From NCBI RefSeq assembly GCF_028769735.1, contig NC_088178.1, positions 17,062,357-17,126,356 on the forward strand: DNA of 64,000 bases, written 5' to 3'. Positions within the stretch are counted from its first letter, which is position 1. Each line of letters starts with the position of its first letter. Origin of the DNA: Zonotrichia leucophrys gambelii (lineage: Eukaryota; Chordata; Aves; Passeriformes; Passerellidae). Below, piece by piece: positions 48,301 to 62,385 of the stretch. Under the pieces are notes generated by a model. It was not told where the DNA came from. It did no database searches and saw only the letters and a list, made by a program, of their open reading frames with translations. The position numbers and the translations under genes are program-made.

Positions 48301-51300
48301 TGACTGAGGTGTTGTACATAAGTGAGAATTAATCAGCTATGCCATGTCAGTCATGAACTATGCTAATTTCATGTAATGCCAATCCACTATTATTTATTAA
48401 GTAGTGATCAATAATTTTGCCTGTTAAATTTAAGTAGGTATTTTATCCTTCTCTGCCATTGCAGCTCAGTTTGTTTTAGCTGTGACACAACCTGTGTTGT
48501 GGTCCTTGTGTTTCTTACTCTATACAAGCATAGACTCATATTCTGCAACAAGGGTGTTTTGTAGGTTGCTTTCAAAAGAATTAATAAAAATAGCCATGTA
48601 AACTTGAGCAAGATATGGTTTGTACATGTTGACAATGTGGCAAGATGAGATTTGACATGTTTTGGTTGCATCAGAAACCATTTCATGCTGGATTTCCAAG
48701 CTAGACATTTTACAGCAAGTTCTGAAATGCACAGACCTGCCTTTCTTTGCACCAGTTTATTCACCATTTGCCGAGGTAATTTTCACTTCCAGCAGAGGCA
48801 TTAAAAAGGAAAATAAATGAAGTTTTTCTGAAGGAAGCTAGAACAGCTGTGGTTCAGAATTCCATGTTGGAATTTCTGTATTTTACTAAGGTGTTTGTAA
48901 ACTTCCTCTCAGACCTGCTGCGATCCTATAGTTGCCCAACACACACATACTAATTCTCTGCTTTGATCCTCTACTCTATTTGTTTATCCATTTCTGATGC
49001 TATTTGGTGAGTCACTCTTCAGAAACAAGGAGAGTCTGGGGAGGATTGATTTCAAAGTTTGATCTTTATGCAGTTCTTACATATTTTATAATTTTATGTC
49101 TAAATTTCAGTATTTTTGTGACAACCAGGTGTTTTAGATCAGTGAGGGATAGTTTTACTGCAGAAAGGGCACATGTCACCTTTGGACTGATGAATGTGTT
49201 GTGACTGGTATTTTCTTCATGGGAGAGATGTTCTTTAAATATTTGCTTATGTATTGTGTTGGGATCTTTTTCTCACTTTTTTGTTTGAAGAAATGTGTTA
49301 ATTAGAGCGTGGTATATATTGATTTTTCATTATGGCCTTTGTTTTGTTTTGTTTCTTCAACAGTGTTGATGCAAAAGTAGCCATGGGCGATTTTGATGGA
49401 GGAGACGGAACACTAGTTATTAATTTGTGATACAGATCAGTGAGGGAGTCTACATTTTAGTCCCAACAGTAAAGGTTCTATCCATATGTCCTGAGATTGT
49501 TTGGGGCAAGTGTAGAGCTTTTTTTGCTTTTTTTGTGAGACTCAGAGATAGAATGGAGTTTTGATGCTCGTGCTTGTTCATAGGGTTTAGAGGAAACACA
49601 GGAAGCTGAAAGAGATGTTTTGGATGAAGGTAAAGCATATGGTTTTGACTATGCATTGGGGCTAGAAAACAGCATTGGTTTGTCCTGTAGTTACTGTAGC
49701 TATCATGTGGGATGACAGTGCAGAGTGGTGACCATGAGGACAGGGACAGTGTCATCCCAAGGTGGATTATGTTGTTTAGTTTGTAGAGTGAAAACGTCTT
49801 TCTTCAAATCTCACTTATACAGTTCATTGCTTGGAGGAAATTCTTTATGGTGAAGTGTATTTGTTTTTATAACCTCATTTGTTTGGAGTCCACAAGGGGG
49901 TCTAAATGAAATTAATCTTCCTTCTGGAAATCACCTGCATTTTTGTTATTCAGGAGATACTTTTGCTGGTCTCCTTACAAAGAACATAATTTTTTTCCTT
50001 CTCCAAAAATGCAGTGTCCCAGTAAGCTTTAGCTTACCTATTGACCAGAGACCACACTGCCAAGGAGTAATCACTCATTTTCTATGCTAGATGCTCCTGC
50101 TGCTCCCCTGCATTTGCTGTGTTGGTCACGTTACTGCTGAGTGGGCTACATCACTACCCACTGATCTGTCAGAGAAGTTACTGTGCCAAAAAGGAGAGAA
50201 AATAATTTTCAAATTATTGTACAGATGTCATGGCCATGTGCAGTGGAGCTTACGTAAGGCAAGGGGCAGGAGGAAAAGGTAGGCATGGCAGATTGACCCA
50301 TTGGGAACCCACAAATTGACTGACTTAACATCTGGTGAAATTGCAGTGTTACTGTGCAGTATTTCTACCATTGAACAACATATTTTGTAGTAATTTTTAT
50401 ATTAGAGAACATATTTTGCATAAATATAAATGGTGTAAACTTCTGTCTCTTTTTTGCTCTTTATTCAAGACTAGAATTTTAAAATGACTCTGGCTTTGAC
50501 GTCTCACATTTTTTCTTTTAATTTTACCCTAACTTCCTCAGAAAGGAATTTCCAAGTTAAGGTATTGTTACAGGTTTTTCAATTACATATAATATTTCAG
50601 ATATTTCATTTAAATAAACAACTAATCTGCAACAGAAAAGCAGGGCATGGACAGAAGTGTTGCTATTTTCTTATATGTACCTAAAGAAATTTACTGAGAA
50701 AAACTTCTCTTTCAGTCAAGCAAAGCTGCTTTTTCTGCTTTATTTACAAAAGTAGGATGCAGAGGAGGAAGGGATTATTGTGTGCTCAGAAGCAAATGTG
50801 AAACAAATTCACTGTCAAAATGAGCAATGTGTACCAGGTACTGAAGGAAAGACCTAGTGGACTCCCAAATGAAAGAATTTTATTAATGTGACTGTGCCCA
50901 AGAACCACAAAGCCAATAGGTGTTTGTGTTCCTCACCTATTAATTAAAAATAAAAAATGAGAGTTCACTGCTGCCTCTACTTTATTTCCAGGCTTGATGG
51001 CCAATTTCACGTGGCTTTGCTTTGGTTTAACCAGTAAGACCATCTGACTGTGCTTATGGACAGGTTTGCCTATATTTAGTTGTGCACACAGAATGGTGGA
51101 ACAAGTTCACAGCAAACAAATCACAAGCTGTGTTTGCATCTTAGTGCTACACTTGCTGATGAAATACATGATGGCTAAAAGACTGACAAATTAGGAAAGC
51201 AGCAGGATAAGGACAGTCACCTGGAATCTTTTGTATACTTTTCTATTTCAATACTCTAAAACAAATGTGCATTACCACCAACTGATGCTGTTTCTAGTTA

Positions 51301-54300
51301 AGAGCAAGGTGAGAATGGTGAATGGTGGTCTGAAAACTGGGGCTGCTGGTGGAGGAGGTTGTTACTGCAGGTCAGCACCTGATTGTGAGCCCCTAGACCA
51401 GAGTTGTGATAAGGAGGCTTGTGTCATCTATAAAAATACAAGCTGGAAATACAGAAGTTTTAAAATCTCTGTAAAATGACATTAGAAGATTGTATACTGT
51501 TTTGAAATCAGTTACTTAAAAGATGCATAAAGGTAAAAGATGATACAGAACTACCAAGATTACACAAATAGTGAAGAAAATGTCTATGACAAGAGCTGTA
51601 GAAAGCCTAATGTGTATAATCTTTTTAAAAAAAGAAATTGAGAAGGCACACACTGTGCAGAAAAAGCAGAACATTGTAAAGGTGCAGTTAGAATGATGGA
51701 CTGGCAGCTGAAATGAGACAAATGTTAAATGGCACTTACTGTACCATGAAACAACTTAGTAAGTGGAATGGTATCTCTGTGTGCTTCATGTGTTCAAATC
51801 ATGATCAGATGCTTTCTTGGGAAAATGTTGAACAAAACATAAATTATTCTGCACAATATAAAAGTTGCTGGACAAAATCAAAATGCCTTTTATAATAATG
51901 CAATTCAAAGTGGTGTAACAGGAAACAGACACTCCTCCTGGATGTTTACTCTGTGACTTTCAGATCCTGGATCACACTCCTTTGTTGTGCTCACACACAG
52001 CTATTTTCACCACTGCAAAGTGGAATGAATTCATTATTTTTATTTCCTCTCTGAGTGATCTGTAGAGCCTTCCGAAAAGTGGCCAGCTGATGCATGAACT
52101 GAGGGGCAGAGTTGATGTCTTGCTGATGGATCCCAGTCCCTAAGACATAGGAAAATTAAATTTAGTTAAATTTCACCTGTTGTCCTATAAAGTAGCGTGA
52201 GAATGTTTAGAAATAGTAACCTGTATTGGACAGGAAGAGGGTTCTCTCCATAGGGAGCATGAAGAGCGATTTCACAGGACATTCTGATCTTTTCCTGTCT
52301 GACCAGGTAGATGGATAGTGTTTCCAGAAGAGGGCACAAAACTAAAGATTTCTTTTGCATCTGTGTTATTTGGTCAGTTGTGTATGGATCTGTTTCTCAA
52401 GTGGTATGACTTTTAATTTGCATGCCACTTCTATTTGTTGTAGTTCATTTTGTATTTGTGAAAGCTGTAGATTCCCAAAAGGTGTGTTAATACACCTCAG
52501 AAATAGATGTTTATAACAATATTATTAATAAATACTGATCATGTATCATCTATACACAGAAATGTATAGAAGATATGTGGGGAGAAAGGGTATTACAGAA
52601 AATACTTCATTTTGTAATTTCAGCAAATCAGCATTGAGAAGTCCAGTAGTATTTCCAGTGGAAGTTCCTTGAGTATTTTCAGGAGTCCTATCAGGGGTTG
52701 GAAAAGTTACTGAGGGATTTAATAAAAGTAATATTTGCAAACAATGCATAAAATGAACTATTTCCTTGTGAATATACACTTTGACTTGTTTAGTACTTGT
52801 GAGTTTTGGCATAAAATAAAAATAAATGAAGTTTCCTCTCATCTGCATACTTTCAATGGTATGGGAGTTTTACTTTTAGAAATTTTTCATTTGTAAGCTC
52901 TTAAATTTGTGACTAATGTTGTTATATGACTAATTTTTTTGTGATGAAGAGAATCCACAATTCTCGTGAGATGGATATTAATTGCTTAAAAGACAATCTT
53001 TCTACTGTTACAGGAGCGTGACTTGATTTTACATTTTACAGATAAGACCATGATAATTTAAATAGAAATAGAAAATTAATAACTAATATTTCTGAATTTT
53101 TACTATACAGATATTTTGAAATTCAACGGATGCGTTTACAGTTAACAACTAAATGCTCTATTTATAACATCTTTATCTAGATTTTGGCAAAACAGATGGG
53201 GATATGAAAAGCCAATTATGTGTTTTAAGATGAATGGAACATAGCGTTGTCTGGTTAAGTAGCATGGCTGTAAGTAAAGGAGCTATTATTTTTCATTGTA
53301 TTATTCATTCTAGAACCTAAGAACTTGTTTAGTAGAGTATGACTTACTGGCCTAACTCTTTGTGTGAATCTTAAACAACTACTTTAGTTTTATTTCCCAA
53401 CTGTGGGCCTGACTCTGCACCACTGTAGTGTTTGGAACTGCTTTGGGAAGAATATGTACAAACCTCTTGGAACTCTTTCTAGTCTTTTGTTCAGCTTCAG
53501 ATTTCAAGTGCCCACAAAATCCCCTGCAAACTCAAGTTGTTTCAACTTGTGGTTTTATTTTGTTTCTTATTGCTTTTCAGAGAATAACAAAAATACGGTC
53601 CTCAACTACTCAGCACAGAGGAATTTTGTGCAAAAGGGTTGAACACTTCCAGGAACAATGAATGAACCTCACCCAGGCAAAATAGCCTTTTGGATCAGAG
53701 TATCTCCCTGTTGTATGCAGCTTTGGAGATAACTTGTAATTTGAAAATTCCAACTGAAATTTAGAATTCTGTCTATCCCTCTTTTATCATTACTGGCTAC
53801 CCTATGATATCCCCCTGTTAGTGTGGGTTTTTTTTGTAGTGTTATGTCATTCTTGATAGTAATTTGTGATGTGCAGCCCACATTCTCCTGTCCTTGAATT
53901 TCCTGTGTTGTTAAAAATTTAATATGTTAAACTTTCAGCAAGTTTAATGTGAAAGTATTTTGTAAGTTTAAAAGTATTCCCCAGTTATGGAAATGGGGTG
54001 CATGTAACTGCTTACACTACACATAGCAGTTGATTTGCTTGTTTTAGTTGTACTAATTCACTGTCAAAGGTTTGCTATTTAAAAGATTTCAAGAAGTTTT
54101 TGTTGTTATACTGTGTCATTAAGTTAGTATAAAATAGTAGGCAAGATGGCATCAGCAAGATAATTTGGATATTTGATGCCTACATTGTTGCACTTGCTAT
54201 CAGTTTCCTCACCCAAACTGTGCTACTAATTACTGAGAATGTAATTATAAATTTCAGCTTTATATTAGATTTAAATGCAGGGAATAAGAGCTTCATGGAA

Positions 54301-56155
54301 GCATTTTTTATGTTCTACACCATGTTTTCCATTATCTATTGAGTGAAAAATTTGTAATCTTTATTCTTGTCAAAATAATATCTTTTTGGCTTTTTATTGA
54401 GTGAGCCACCTTAGAACAGTACAATTTGTTGAATTTGATACAGCAATTGAGTCATCACTGAACATTGTTTCTCACACAGGCCTTTTTGTTGATTCTTTTC
54501 CTCTTTGTTGATAGATTTACCATACACATCTGTCTCCATCTTAAACTGTATGAGGATGTGAAAGTGATTACATAACAGTGTATTTTCAATCCAACTATAA
54601 ATTTTTTGAGACTACATAACCTTGGTTGCCTTTACTTTTTCAATGGCCATGCAGTGAAAAGTAGAATGCACTTTGAGCACTTAAACTATTCTCCCAATTC
54701 TTACATCTGGCTTACTGGTTTGCCATGTTGGGCAGTGGAAGTTCCACTGGAGTATGGCTGGAGAGTGCTCCAAGTTAGTCACATGGATTAGAGACTGCCA
54801 TGACTTCAGGAGAATACATTGTCTGACTGTAATGCACTTTTCTATATTGGTTTGTAGAGATTTGTTTGCCATGAATTTCCAGGTTCGAAATGTATATGTG
54901 TGCCTAAGAAAATGGGTGGCTAGGAGAGCAGTATAGTGCTATGGAAGGATACAATCAGAGATAGATACTTTATTGTTAGAGGAAGGCTTGTCAGGTTGCA
55001 AGCTTGCTTTTCTCCTTCAGTATCTTCTTATTCTGCAGTGCTTTGGCTCAGGTATGTGCTTAGCAACCCCAGACATACCTGTGAAACCCTTGTAGCTGCC
55101 AGGCTTTGTTTTTTCTACAATTACCTATCTCCTTTGTATTTTAAATCTCTTGGTTTCTTTCCTGTGTCATAACTGTGCCACGTAAATGACATCTGGACAG
55201 ATTTGAAATCCAGTCCTCTGTTTTTCATTCCCACTGATTATGGCTGTCTGGAGGAGCCTTTAGTTCTTGTCATGAGCAATGACAGTCAGAAGTGACTTGT
55301 GTGCTTAGAACTTCACAGTTAACCATTTACCAAAGTCATTTGAAAGCTGTAATGGAAGATAGAGCTTTTGAGAATAAAGTTGCAGGTTCCTTGGGAAATA
55401 ATTATCCGATCACCTCTGTACTGAAACAGAATTCCATAACAATTACTGAAAGTGCTAGTGACTGTTACACTGTGGTTCATGAATGTTGGTGGTCTCTCAG
55501 AAGCTTAATGTTGATGGGATGTTCTAAGTGCTAATTCAAAGCAAAAGAAAATTATTTGTGGTTGTGATATTGCATTTGTTCATATGAATTTCTTTTAAAT
55601 ATATCATAGAAGAAGAGGAAAATTGAGGGGAAGCAAGGGAGTACAAAAAAAGTCCTTTGTAAATTGTAAATAGTATGCCAAAATTTGAGAATGCTTTTGA
55701 ACATAAGGATTGAAACAGTTAATAATTTAATGCACTCCTAATACTGGATGAGTTTTCTATATTCATCTTCCAAATAAACAATGTCTGGGAAGTTTTTCTT
55801 CTCCATGTTATCTGATTCTTCCAAGGGTCTTTGTGAAGCAATCAGTCAAGACAAGTGGCCTCCCTTTCTGCATTCATGAAGAGATCCTCTAAAATGGGCC
55901 ATTCTGGATATTGGACAGGTGATTATGGAAAAAAGAGGAAGTATTAGAATTTTTTAGAGAAAAGCCTGTTTTCGTAAATTCTGGATAGGGAAATTTTGGC
56001 CCAACTCAGTTGTTTATTAATTGTTGTCTTTGTTAATGATGCAGATAATTTATTTTCATTCAGTTTTTTGTTCCAGTAGAACTCATTATAAAAATAACAG
56101 AAATACCAATGGCTAATCAAAGACATCTGTTCTAGCACAACAGATTGTGTCTCCT
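48301..56155. other. Non-coding DNA, no gene seen
   Basis: AT-rich sequence. The minus-strand frame 48,408-48,767 (119 residues) lies directly upstream of the transposase relic in its reading direction and could be its decayed N-terminal part, but I see no convincing motif. A TTTTG repeat lies at about 49,339-49,355. The remainder holds nothing recognisable. Confidence 0.55.
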
Positions 56156-56180
56156 CACGCACATGCATGTGCACGCATAC
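56156..56180. repeat. Alternating purine-pyrimidine tract with a central palindrome
   Basis: Twenty-five consecutive bases strictly alternate pyrimidine and purine (CACG, CACATGCATGTG, CACGCATAC), the sequence type most prone to adopt left-handed Z-DNA. The core 56,159-56,172 is a perfect 14-bp palindrome. Confidence 0.75.
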
Positions 56181-59100
56181 TCATGCCCTGTAGGAAAAGA
56201 TGTGGTGGAGAGATATTTGGCCCTCAAGCAGTGGATTCTACCTGTGGATGCAGGAAAAATATCTGGAAAACAAACTTTGTGTAGAAGTACAACATGTAGT
56301 GTGTCTCCCATCCTTTTGTTGTTTCTTTTCATCCTGTTCTAAAGCTGCAGATATATTGTTTCCTGACTTTCTGCCAGAACCCAGAGTAAAGTCTCTGGCT
56401 ACAAAGTGTGAGAGATTAAAAAGAGAATGACTTTTGAATGAGGAGGCTGCTTTAAATTATTCAGAGATCCTCCCTCTTCCTCTGTTCCTTTTCTTGATGT
56501 TTTGGATCAGCAGCACATTTCTAGCTGTAAATGTCTTTAGAAAATATGTTTTAAAGGAAAAACTTCAGTGTGTAAGAGTCTTTGAAACTAAGCATGGAGA
56601 AATAATTTTTGCTTCATTGCATGCAGTATAATAGAAAAGTGTCACTTTCATTTGGAAATATGAGGGATCACTAAATATACAAGTTCTGCATAATCTCTTA
56701 AAATCCTTGTAAAGAAAAAAAAGCCTTTCTGAGGAACAAACATGGGAATGGGATTTGCTACAGTAACTGGTTTAACTTCCAACTTTTGGCATCAGGGTTC
56801 ATTTGCTGATGCTTTTGTCAGTGAAAAAATATGGTTTTCCAAGAGCCCTCTAGGAAGAGAATACTCCCTGAGGGTGCTCAGGCATTTTGAAGAAAATAAA
56901 AACTGAGTTAAATCTTCACGAAAAACTTGAACTGGACCCAAACTTAACATTTCTTGAAGCTTGAAAAGTTTGGAATGCTTCCTTCCCCCACCCACCCTTA
57001 TTACTTTTCATTTTCATGCTCCTCTGTGTTTCCAGCATCTGTCCAAGATGTGAGCTATGTGCTGCTGGAGTTCTGTACCAAAGAGGGGCAATATTTGTGT
57101 GGTATATTTTGGCCTGCTTACAAGGAAAAAATTCTCACAAAACTTAAGAGTGAACTTGTCCTTGTCAAAACACTGCACAATTCTTTGCAAAAATCGAAAT
57201 CTTCAGGTATTATTTCAGCAATAATAGAAATTGTTTATAATTTACGAAAATTATTTACAACAGTTTTCCTTCCTTTCCTGTGCCAGCTCTAATGTGGTTA
57301 ACATAATTACCTAAGATTATTTGTATATTTAGCATTTATGTATAGAACTGCAGTAGACTATAGCAAGAAATGGAGATTTAAAGTAAAACAGGATGAGAAA
57401 AAAGCCCATACTTAAAAAGAAAAGAAAGTTACTTTCTTAAGCCTTTTACATTTGGTCACTCCTAATAACTGCCTAAATTGAAAGTTAAGAATTCTGCATA
57501 GTTGACTGAGATGTCTAAGTGCTGTTCTTGTAGCCTTAAATGAACTAAGAATCTGCCAACACACTCTCCATTTGCCTCTTGCACATTTTTCTCAGTATGT
57601 ACTCTGCCAGTTTCTGAATGCAATAAAATCTTCAACATGACAGACACTGAGTGTAAACCTAAATATCTCTGGCTTGCAGATATCAAACCAGTGAACTAAG
57701 CTCTTGAGAAATTCACCCTGTAAAACTTGTCCTGCTACTGGAGGTTTTTCCTTCTGAGATTCAGTAAAATGAATCACTAAAGACTTGTACAGTTATGTTG
57801 CAATGATAAATTGCTGTTTTAATGAAAGATAATAATAAAAAAGGGTTTCTTTCTCAAATATAAATAATTTTGGAGTTGTGGATTCCTCAGGGACTAGCAA
57901 TCTTCACAGCCAGAATGTGCATTTACTTTCTGACAGCCTGTCTGACTCTTCTTGATGGCAGCTACCCTGAAATTGCTGTGGGCCTTTGGAAAAATTAACT
58001 GGTTTTGTTTTATTGGTTTAAAAATATTATTTCAAAGATCTAGTTAATTTCTTTCCATTCTGATTGGAGATGTTTAATAACATCTTTGTTACTTATCTAT
58101 AATATGCCTCCTGAAATAGTTGTTCCCTTGGTATGGGGACATACTTCCCAAAGGCATGAGTTTAACTTAAGAAAAAAGATGGAAATTAGGGGTGAGAAGT
58201 AACCTTCTAGGTGATTTAGTTTGATTTGGTGCCGTTGCATTGTTGCAGAGAGCAGATGAGGATTTGGGAGAGGGGAGAAAGTGCATTGTGTTCCCCTGTT
58301 ATACCTGACCAACTGATTTTACTGCCACAGATTTTTTCCTTCTCTCATGAACCTGCTTGAGTCATCCTGTACAGACAATTTGTGTCTTTGCATTTTGATA
58401 CACAGTGCTTACACCAGGTCTGCAAAAATAAAGGCACGGATGTATCCCCATTTTGTTTATTTACAAGTCCTGATGCTTTTCTTTGGTGAGATTGAGCCTA
58501 TAAAAGTTTTTCTTTTGCAGCATTGTTTGCTTAGACATAGATACAGAATGGTAGCCCATGAAATCCATCAGGCAAAGGCAAAAGCCATTCTTGTGAATTA
58601 ACTTGCGTTTTGAACTTATCTAGAAAAGTGATGTGGAAGGACAGCCCCCAAAACACTGCCTGGTCCTCTGTGCTAGAGATGTTGAACTCATTTATCTTAA
58701 AGCGGAACACTTTAAAATTTTCCTAAAGTGGATCTACCCTCTCTACACGCACTTCTTCCAGATAACTATCTTCCCAGATTAGCTGTTAATCATAGTTTTC
58801 CTTGGCTGTGTATACAGCCAGATTCTGGGCTTTCACAAGTCTGCAGAGCTCTCTGAAAGAGTAAGTGCTATGTTGGTTTAGATGAGCTGACAATTTTGCC
58901 TGCAGCATCAAAATCGCTTTTCCCAAGCCGTTGCCATTAACCATTTTTCTTGCCTTCTGCCTAATTTCTAAAAAAAATAGGCAGCTGTTCTTTAAATTAA
59001 AATCTATACATTTTTGTATGTAAAGGGAAAATTCACACAACCAATGTGATTCACGTAATTCAGCTGGCCCCCAGGTTCCTTTTACTGCCAGCTGAGAGAA

Positions 59101-60078
59101 AAGGACAGTCTCCAAGGGGCCCACCAGTGTCTCTATCTTGACTGCCCAGAAACCAGTCTTCTCCTGCTAGAGCAGGTGCCTAGTTATTAATGATGTGCAG
59201 TAACCCTGATTATCATCCTTCTGGATTACCCTATGATGCTTCTGTTGCTTGCATTTGACAAATGTTTCTTGATTTGAGAGTTTACACTGAATCATCTCAG
59301 AGCCTTTACACAAAGCCTCAAAGTTATTTGTCTATCAGTTTGACTAGAGAACCCTTGAAGAGGAGTCCTGATACACTTTTACATGAAAAAAAGACTTGTA
59401 TTGCTGGTTTAAGTGTAGGGTTTTCTTTGTTATTTTTTCATTGTAATGTAGGATGCAGCTTGTTGATTTGATACCCTTTTGTCACATGGATCTTTACCAC
59501 ACCAATATTCAGTATCCTTGGGCCAGGATATTTCCTCTAAAAGGTGATGAGCTCAGGTGAGGATGAGTGACGCAGAGCGGGTGGAGAATTGTTGGAGAAT
59601 TGCACATCATGCAATGATTGCTTGAAATATTGAAGTATTGAAATATTTCAGAATTGGAAATCAAAATTATTATATTTCCTGTTTTAAAATGTAATGAGGA
59701 ATTAGGATTGTAAAATACACTTTATTTTGAACAACTCACAGCTGTGAGTCCCTCTAATGATTGTTATACCTGTGGAGTCTGGCAAAGCAGAGCACATAGA
59801 ATGCTTGATCGCTCTATATATGAACAAGGCTGGATATTTTTTCTATATAATTTAATAAATGCTAAAAAAGTATTTATAAATAAAAGAACAATAAAAAATG
59901 CTACCACATGCTCAAAGTAATGATCAGGCATTTACCCTAACTCATAAGAAAATGTTTTGGATCCAAGCTTGTCATACCATATGGACAGGGATGAGGAAAG
60001 AAAAAAAAAATTGTGTGTGTTTCATGGGAATGTAGAATTTTCATTTCATTATGAACATGAAGAAAGGAAAAATTAATC
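56181..60078. other. Non-coding DNA, no gene seen
   Basis: Short frames only, including a 112-residue plus-strand frame at 56,954-57,292 and a 112-residue minus-strand frame at 58,786-59,124. Neither has a recognisable domain, and both sit in sequence with no other sign of coding. A small tandem repeat (gttggagaatt-like) lies at about 59,580-59,602. Confidence 0.55.
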
Positions 60079-60112
60079 AAATAGTTATTTAAGAATACTT
60101 AAATAACTATTT
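60079..60112. repeat. 15-bp perfect hairpin with 4-nt loop
   Basis: Arms 60,079-60,093 and 60,098-60,112 are exact reverse complements around the tetraloop AATA. This is the tightest inverted repeat I found in the window. It is AT-rich and lacks the GC stem plus T-run of a bacterial terminator, as expected in a vertebrate. Confidence 0.9.
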
Positions 60113-62019
60113 CTCAAACCAAAAAGCCCCGTTGCATTTATTGCAATATGCATTTTTCACCTCTGATATCTGTACCTTGCCAGTAATGTCTCTAAGATGC
60201 AGTAATAGGCAAATACATATAATTTATCACATTCTTTTAAAATTGTTTGGATAAAAGGCTTTTTCCTTCTTTGGGATTTCATTATTTAGGGAGAGAGAAT
60301 TTGAAATTTCTTTCTTTCTGATTTTATGGTTTAGGTTTCAAGTCCAAACTGTCAGCCAATGTGGAAATTGGCAGAACTCCATAGGTTTCAGAAGAGTTCT
60401 GTTGGTTCACACCATTTGAAATGTCACAATTTATTGTATTTTTTGCTAATGATATTGTATAAAAACATCACGATTGAATACAGATAAATTATTTGTAACA
60501 TAATCCCACAGTTTTGTGCAGAAAATGTTTCTTTTATGTCACAGAATTCTTTCCTAAACTGTTTAAGTTAAGCTCAAAATGAAAAAAACATGAAATGGAA
60601 AAACCTAGAAATAGAATTATTCAGTTTTATTATCTGAGTACTTAGCACTTTGCCTGAATGATAATGTTTTTCTTAATATGTAAGGCATAGTTTCTGCATG
60701 ATTTCAGTTGTCTTTTCCTTCTTAAAAGAGAAATGAGTATTTGGATAAGGTAGTGAACCGATAAGGGGAACAAAAGAGGTATTTTTTTTCTCTTCAGAGA
60801 TAATGAGAGAAAGCAAGTGCCCAGAACAAAGTGTCTCTGTCAAGCAGTCACACTTTTAGGGTCCTAGGAAATAATAAAGTGGAAGAACAAACAAAACAAC
60901 TTAATGAAACAGAACCAACCCCCAAACCTTACCTGCCTAAAATAATAAAATAATCTTAAATCCCAGACACTACTGTAGTGCTCCCAACTTTCCTGTCAGA
61001 ACAAGACATCAAGTTTTATGTTGCTATACTGATTTAAATGTATGATTTTTAGAAAATGTACAGAAGCAGCATGGGCTAAGTAGGAAATTCTGTTTGCTAT
61101 TATGCAATGACATTGTTTTTCCATAGATTAATTAATGGAATTTCTAGGGAATTTCGCCATGCCTGTTATTTGTCTCACTGATAAAGACTAATTTCAATTC
61201 CTAAGCAAGAGCTGTAAATCGGTCTGCTAGGAAACCAGAAGTACTTAGGGCATTAGCAGTGGTCCCACACAACATAAATATAAGGTTATGATTCCTTCTT
61301 TACAATAGATGAGTTGGTAGGATTGGAAGGAGTATCTTTGCAGACTAATTGGAAGTTAAAATTTAACCAAACCTTACAGCAACTGTGAATTTTCTTATGG
61401 ATTTAATAGATACCACAATAGCCACTCTTTAGCTGCAAATTGCTTAGTACTGTGAACACATATATTTTTTATACATGCAGGCATACATTCTTCACACTTT
61501 GCCATGTGTTGACACATCATATATATTTCTCTGCACTAAACAGTGCAGCTACCACTCATTTCCCCTCACACCTGTCTGAAAATTCCATGTTTTTTCCATC
61601 TGTATTTTTATTCTGTCAAGAGAAAAAATAGCCTCGCCTTTATACATCAAGGTTGTGCCTTTATTGGTAAGTGTGATGTATTCTTAGTTTAGCTACACTG
61701 TGCTAATTAGCAAGAGAGAGGAATCCAGCCCAGAAGAAGCAGTTATCTGGTCAAATCAGTGTTACAGCATTTAACCACTTCATGGAAATGCAGCAGAATA
61801 AATTGTATCCAGGAAGATGGTGGTTAACTGCACGGTCAGCTAGCAGCACCATAGCTGTATTGCTCAGCAATTCCTGAGCTGGGTAGTTTAAATCAAATAC
61901 AAAGACACTTAGACCGTGCTACGGAGTCATGATGTCAAGACGTGACTTATGTTTTTAAGCATAACTCCAAAAAAGACATTCCTGTTGTAAAGAAAATTCC
62001 CAGTGAATTTAGATGTCTG
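60113..62019. other. AT-rich non-coding DNA
   Basis: I see no gene, RNA or mobile element that can be supported. Confidence 0.6.
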
Positions 62020-62385
62020 TGCAGCCTGGGTTACCAGCACAGCTGGAAAGCCAAGGCTTCCAGGATTGGTGCATGAAATGTGAAAGCTCTGACAGCAATG
62101 AATTCGGCTGGGGCTCCTGGGGCCTCGCTGTGCATCGCTCCAGGTGCAGGAAGAGCGTTGGTGCTGGGCCTGGCAAATCCAACTGTCCAGGCTCCAGTGT
62201 TCCATCTGGAGTCTCTAATCCTTCATCCTAGCTTCTGTTCAGGGCTTTGGAACTTTCCTGTAGGGCTCTGAGGACTTTCAGGCCCCTGATTCTTAGGAAA
62301 CCTCACTTGGTATGGCTGGAGAGGGCTGCAGGAGCCTGGGACCCAGCCAGGAGCCATCCCCACCCTGGTGGGTACTCTGCCAGTG
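62020..62385. other. Small GC-richer block
   Basis: A patch of mixed to GC-rich sequence with overlapping frames on both strands (92 residues minus at 61,927-62,205; 72 and 63 residues plus). None resembles a known protein. It looks like the 12.2 kb and 43.3 kb blocks in texture (CAGG/CCTGG-rich), but I cannot align it with either by eye. Confidence 0.45.

Noticed and set aside
56954..57292. 112-residue plus-strand frame following a possible splice acceptor
   Set aside because: No domain, no donor site, no homology recognised; composition equals the surroundings.
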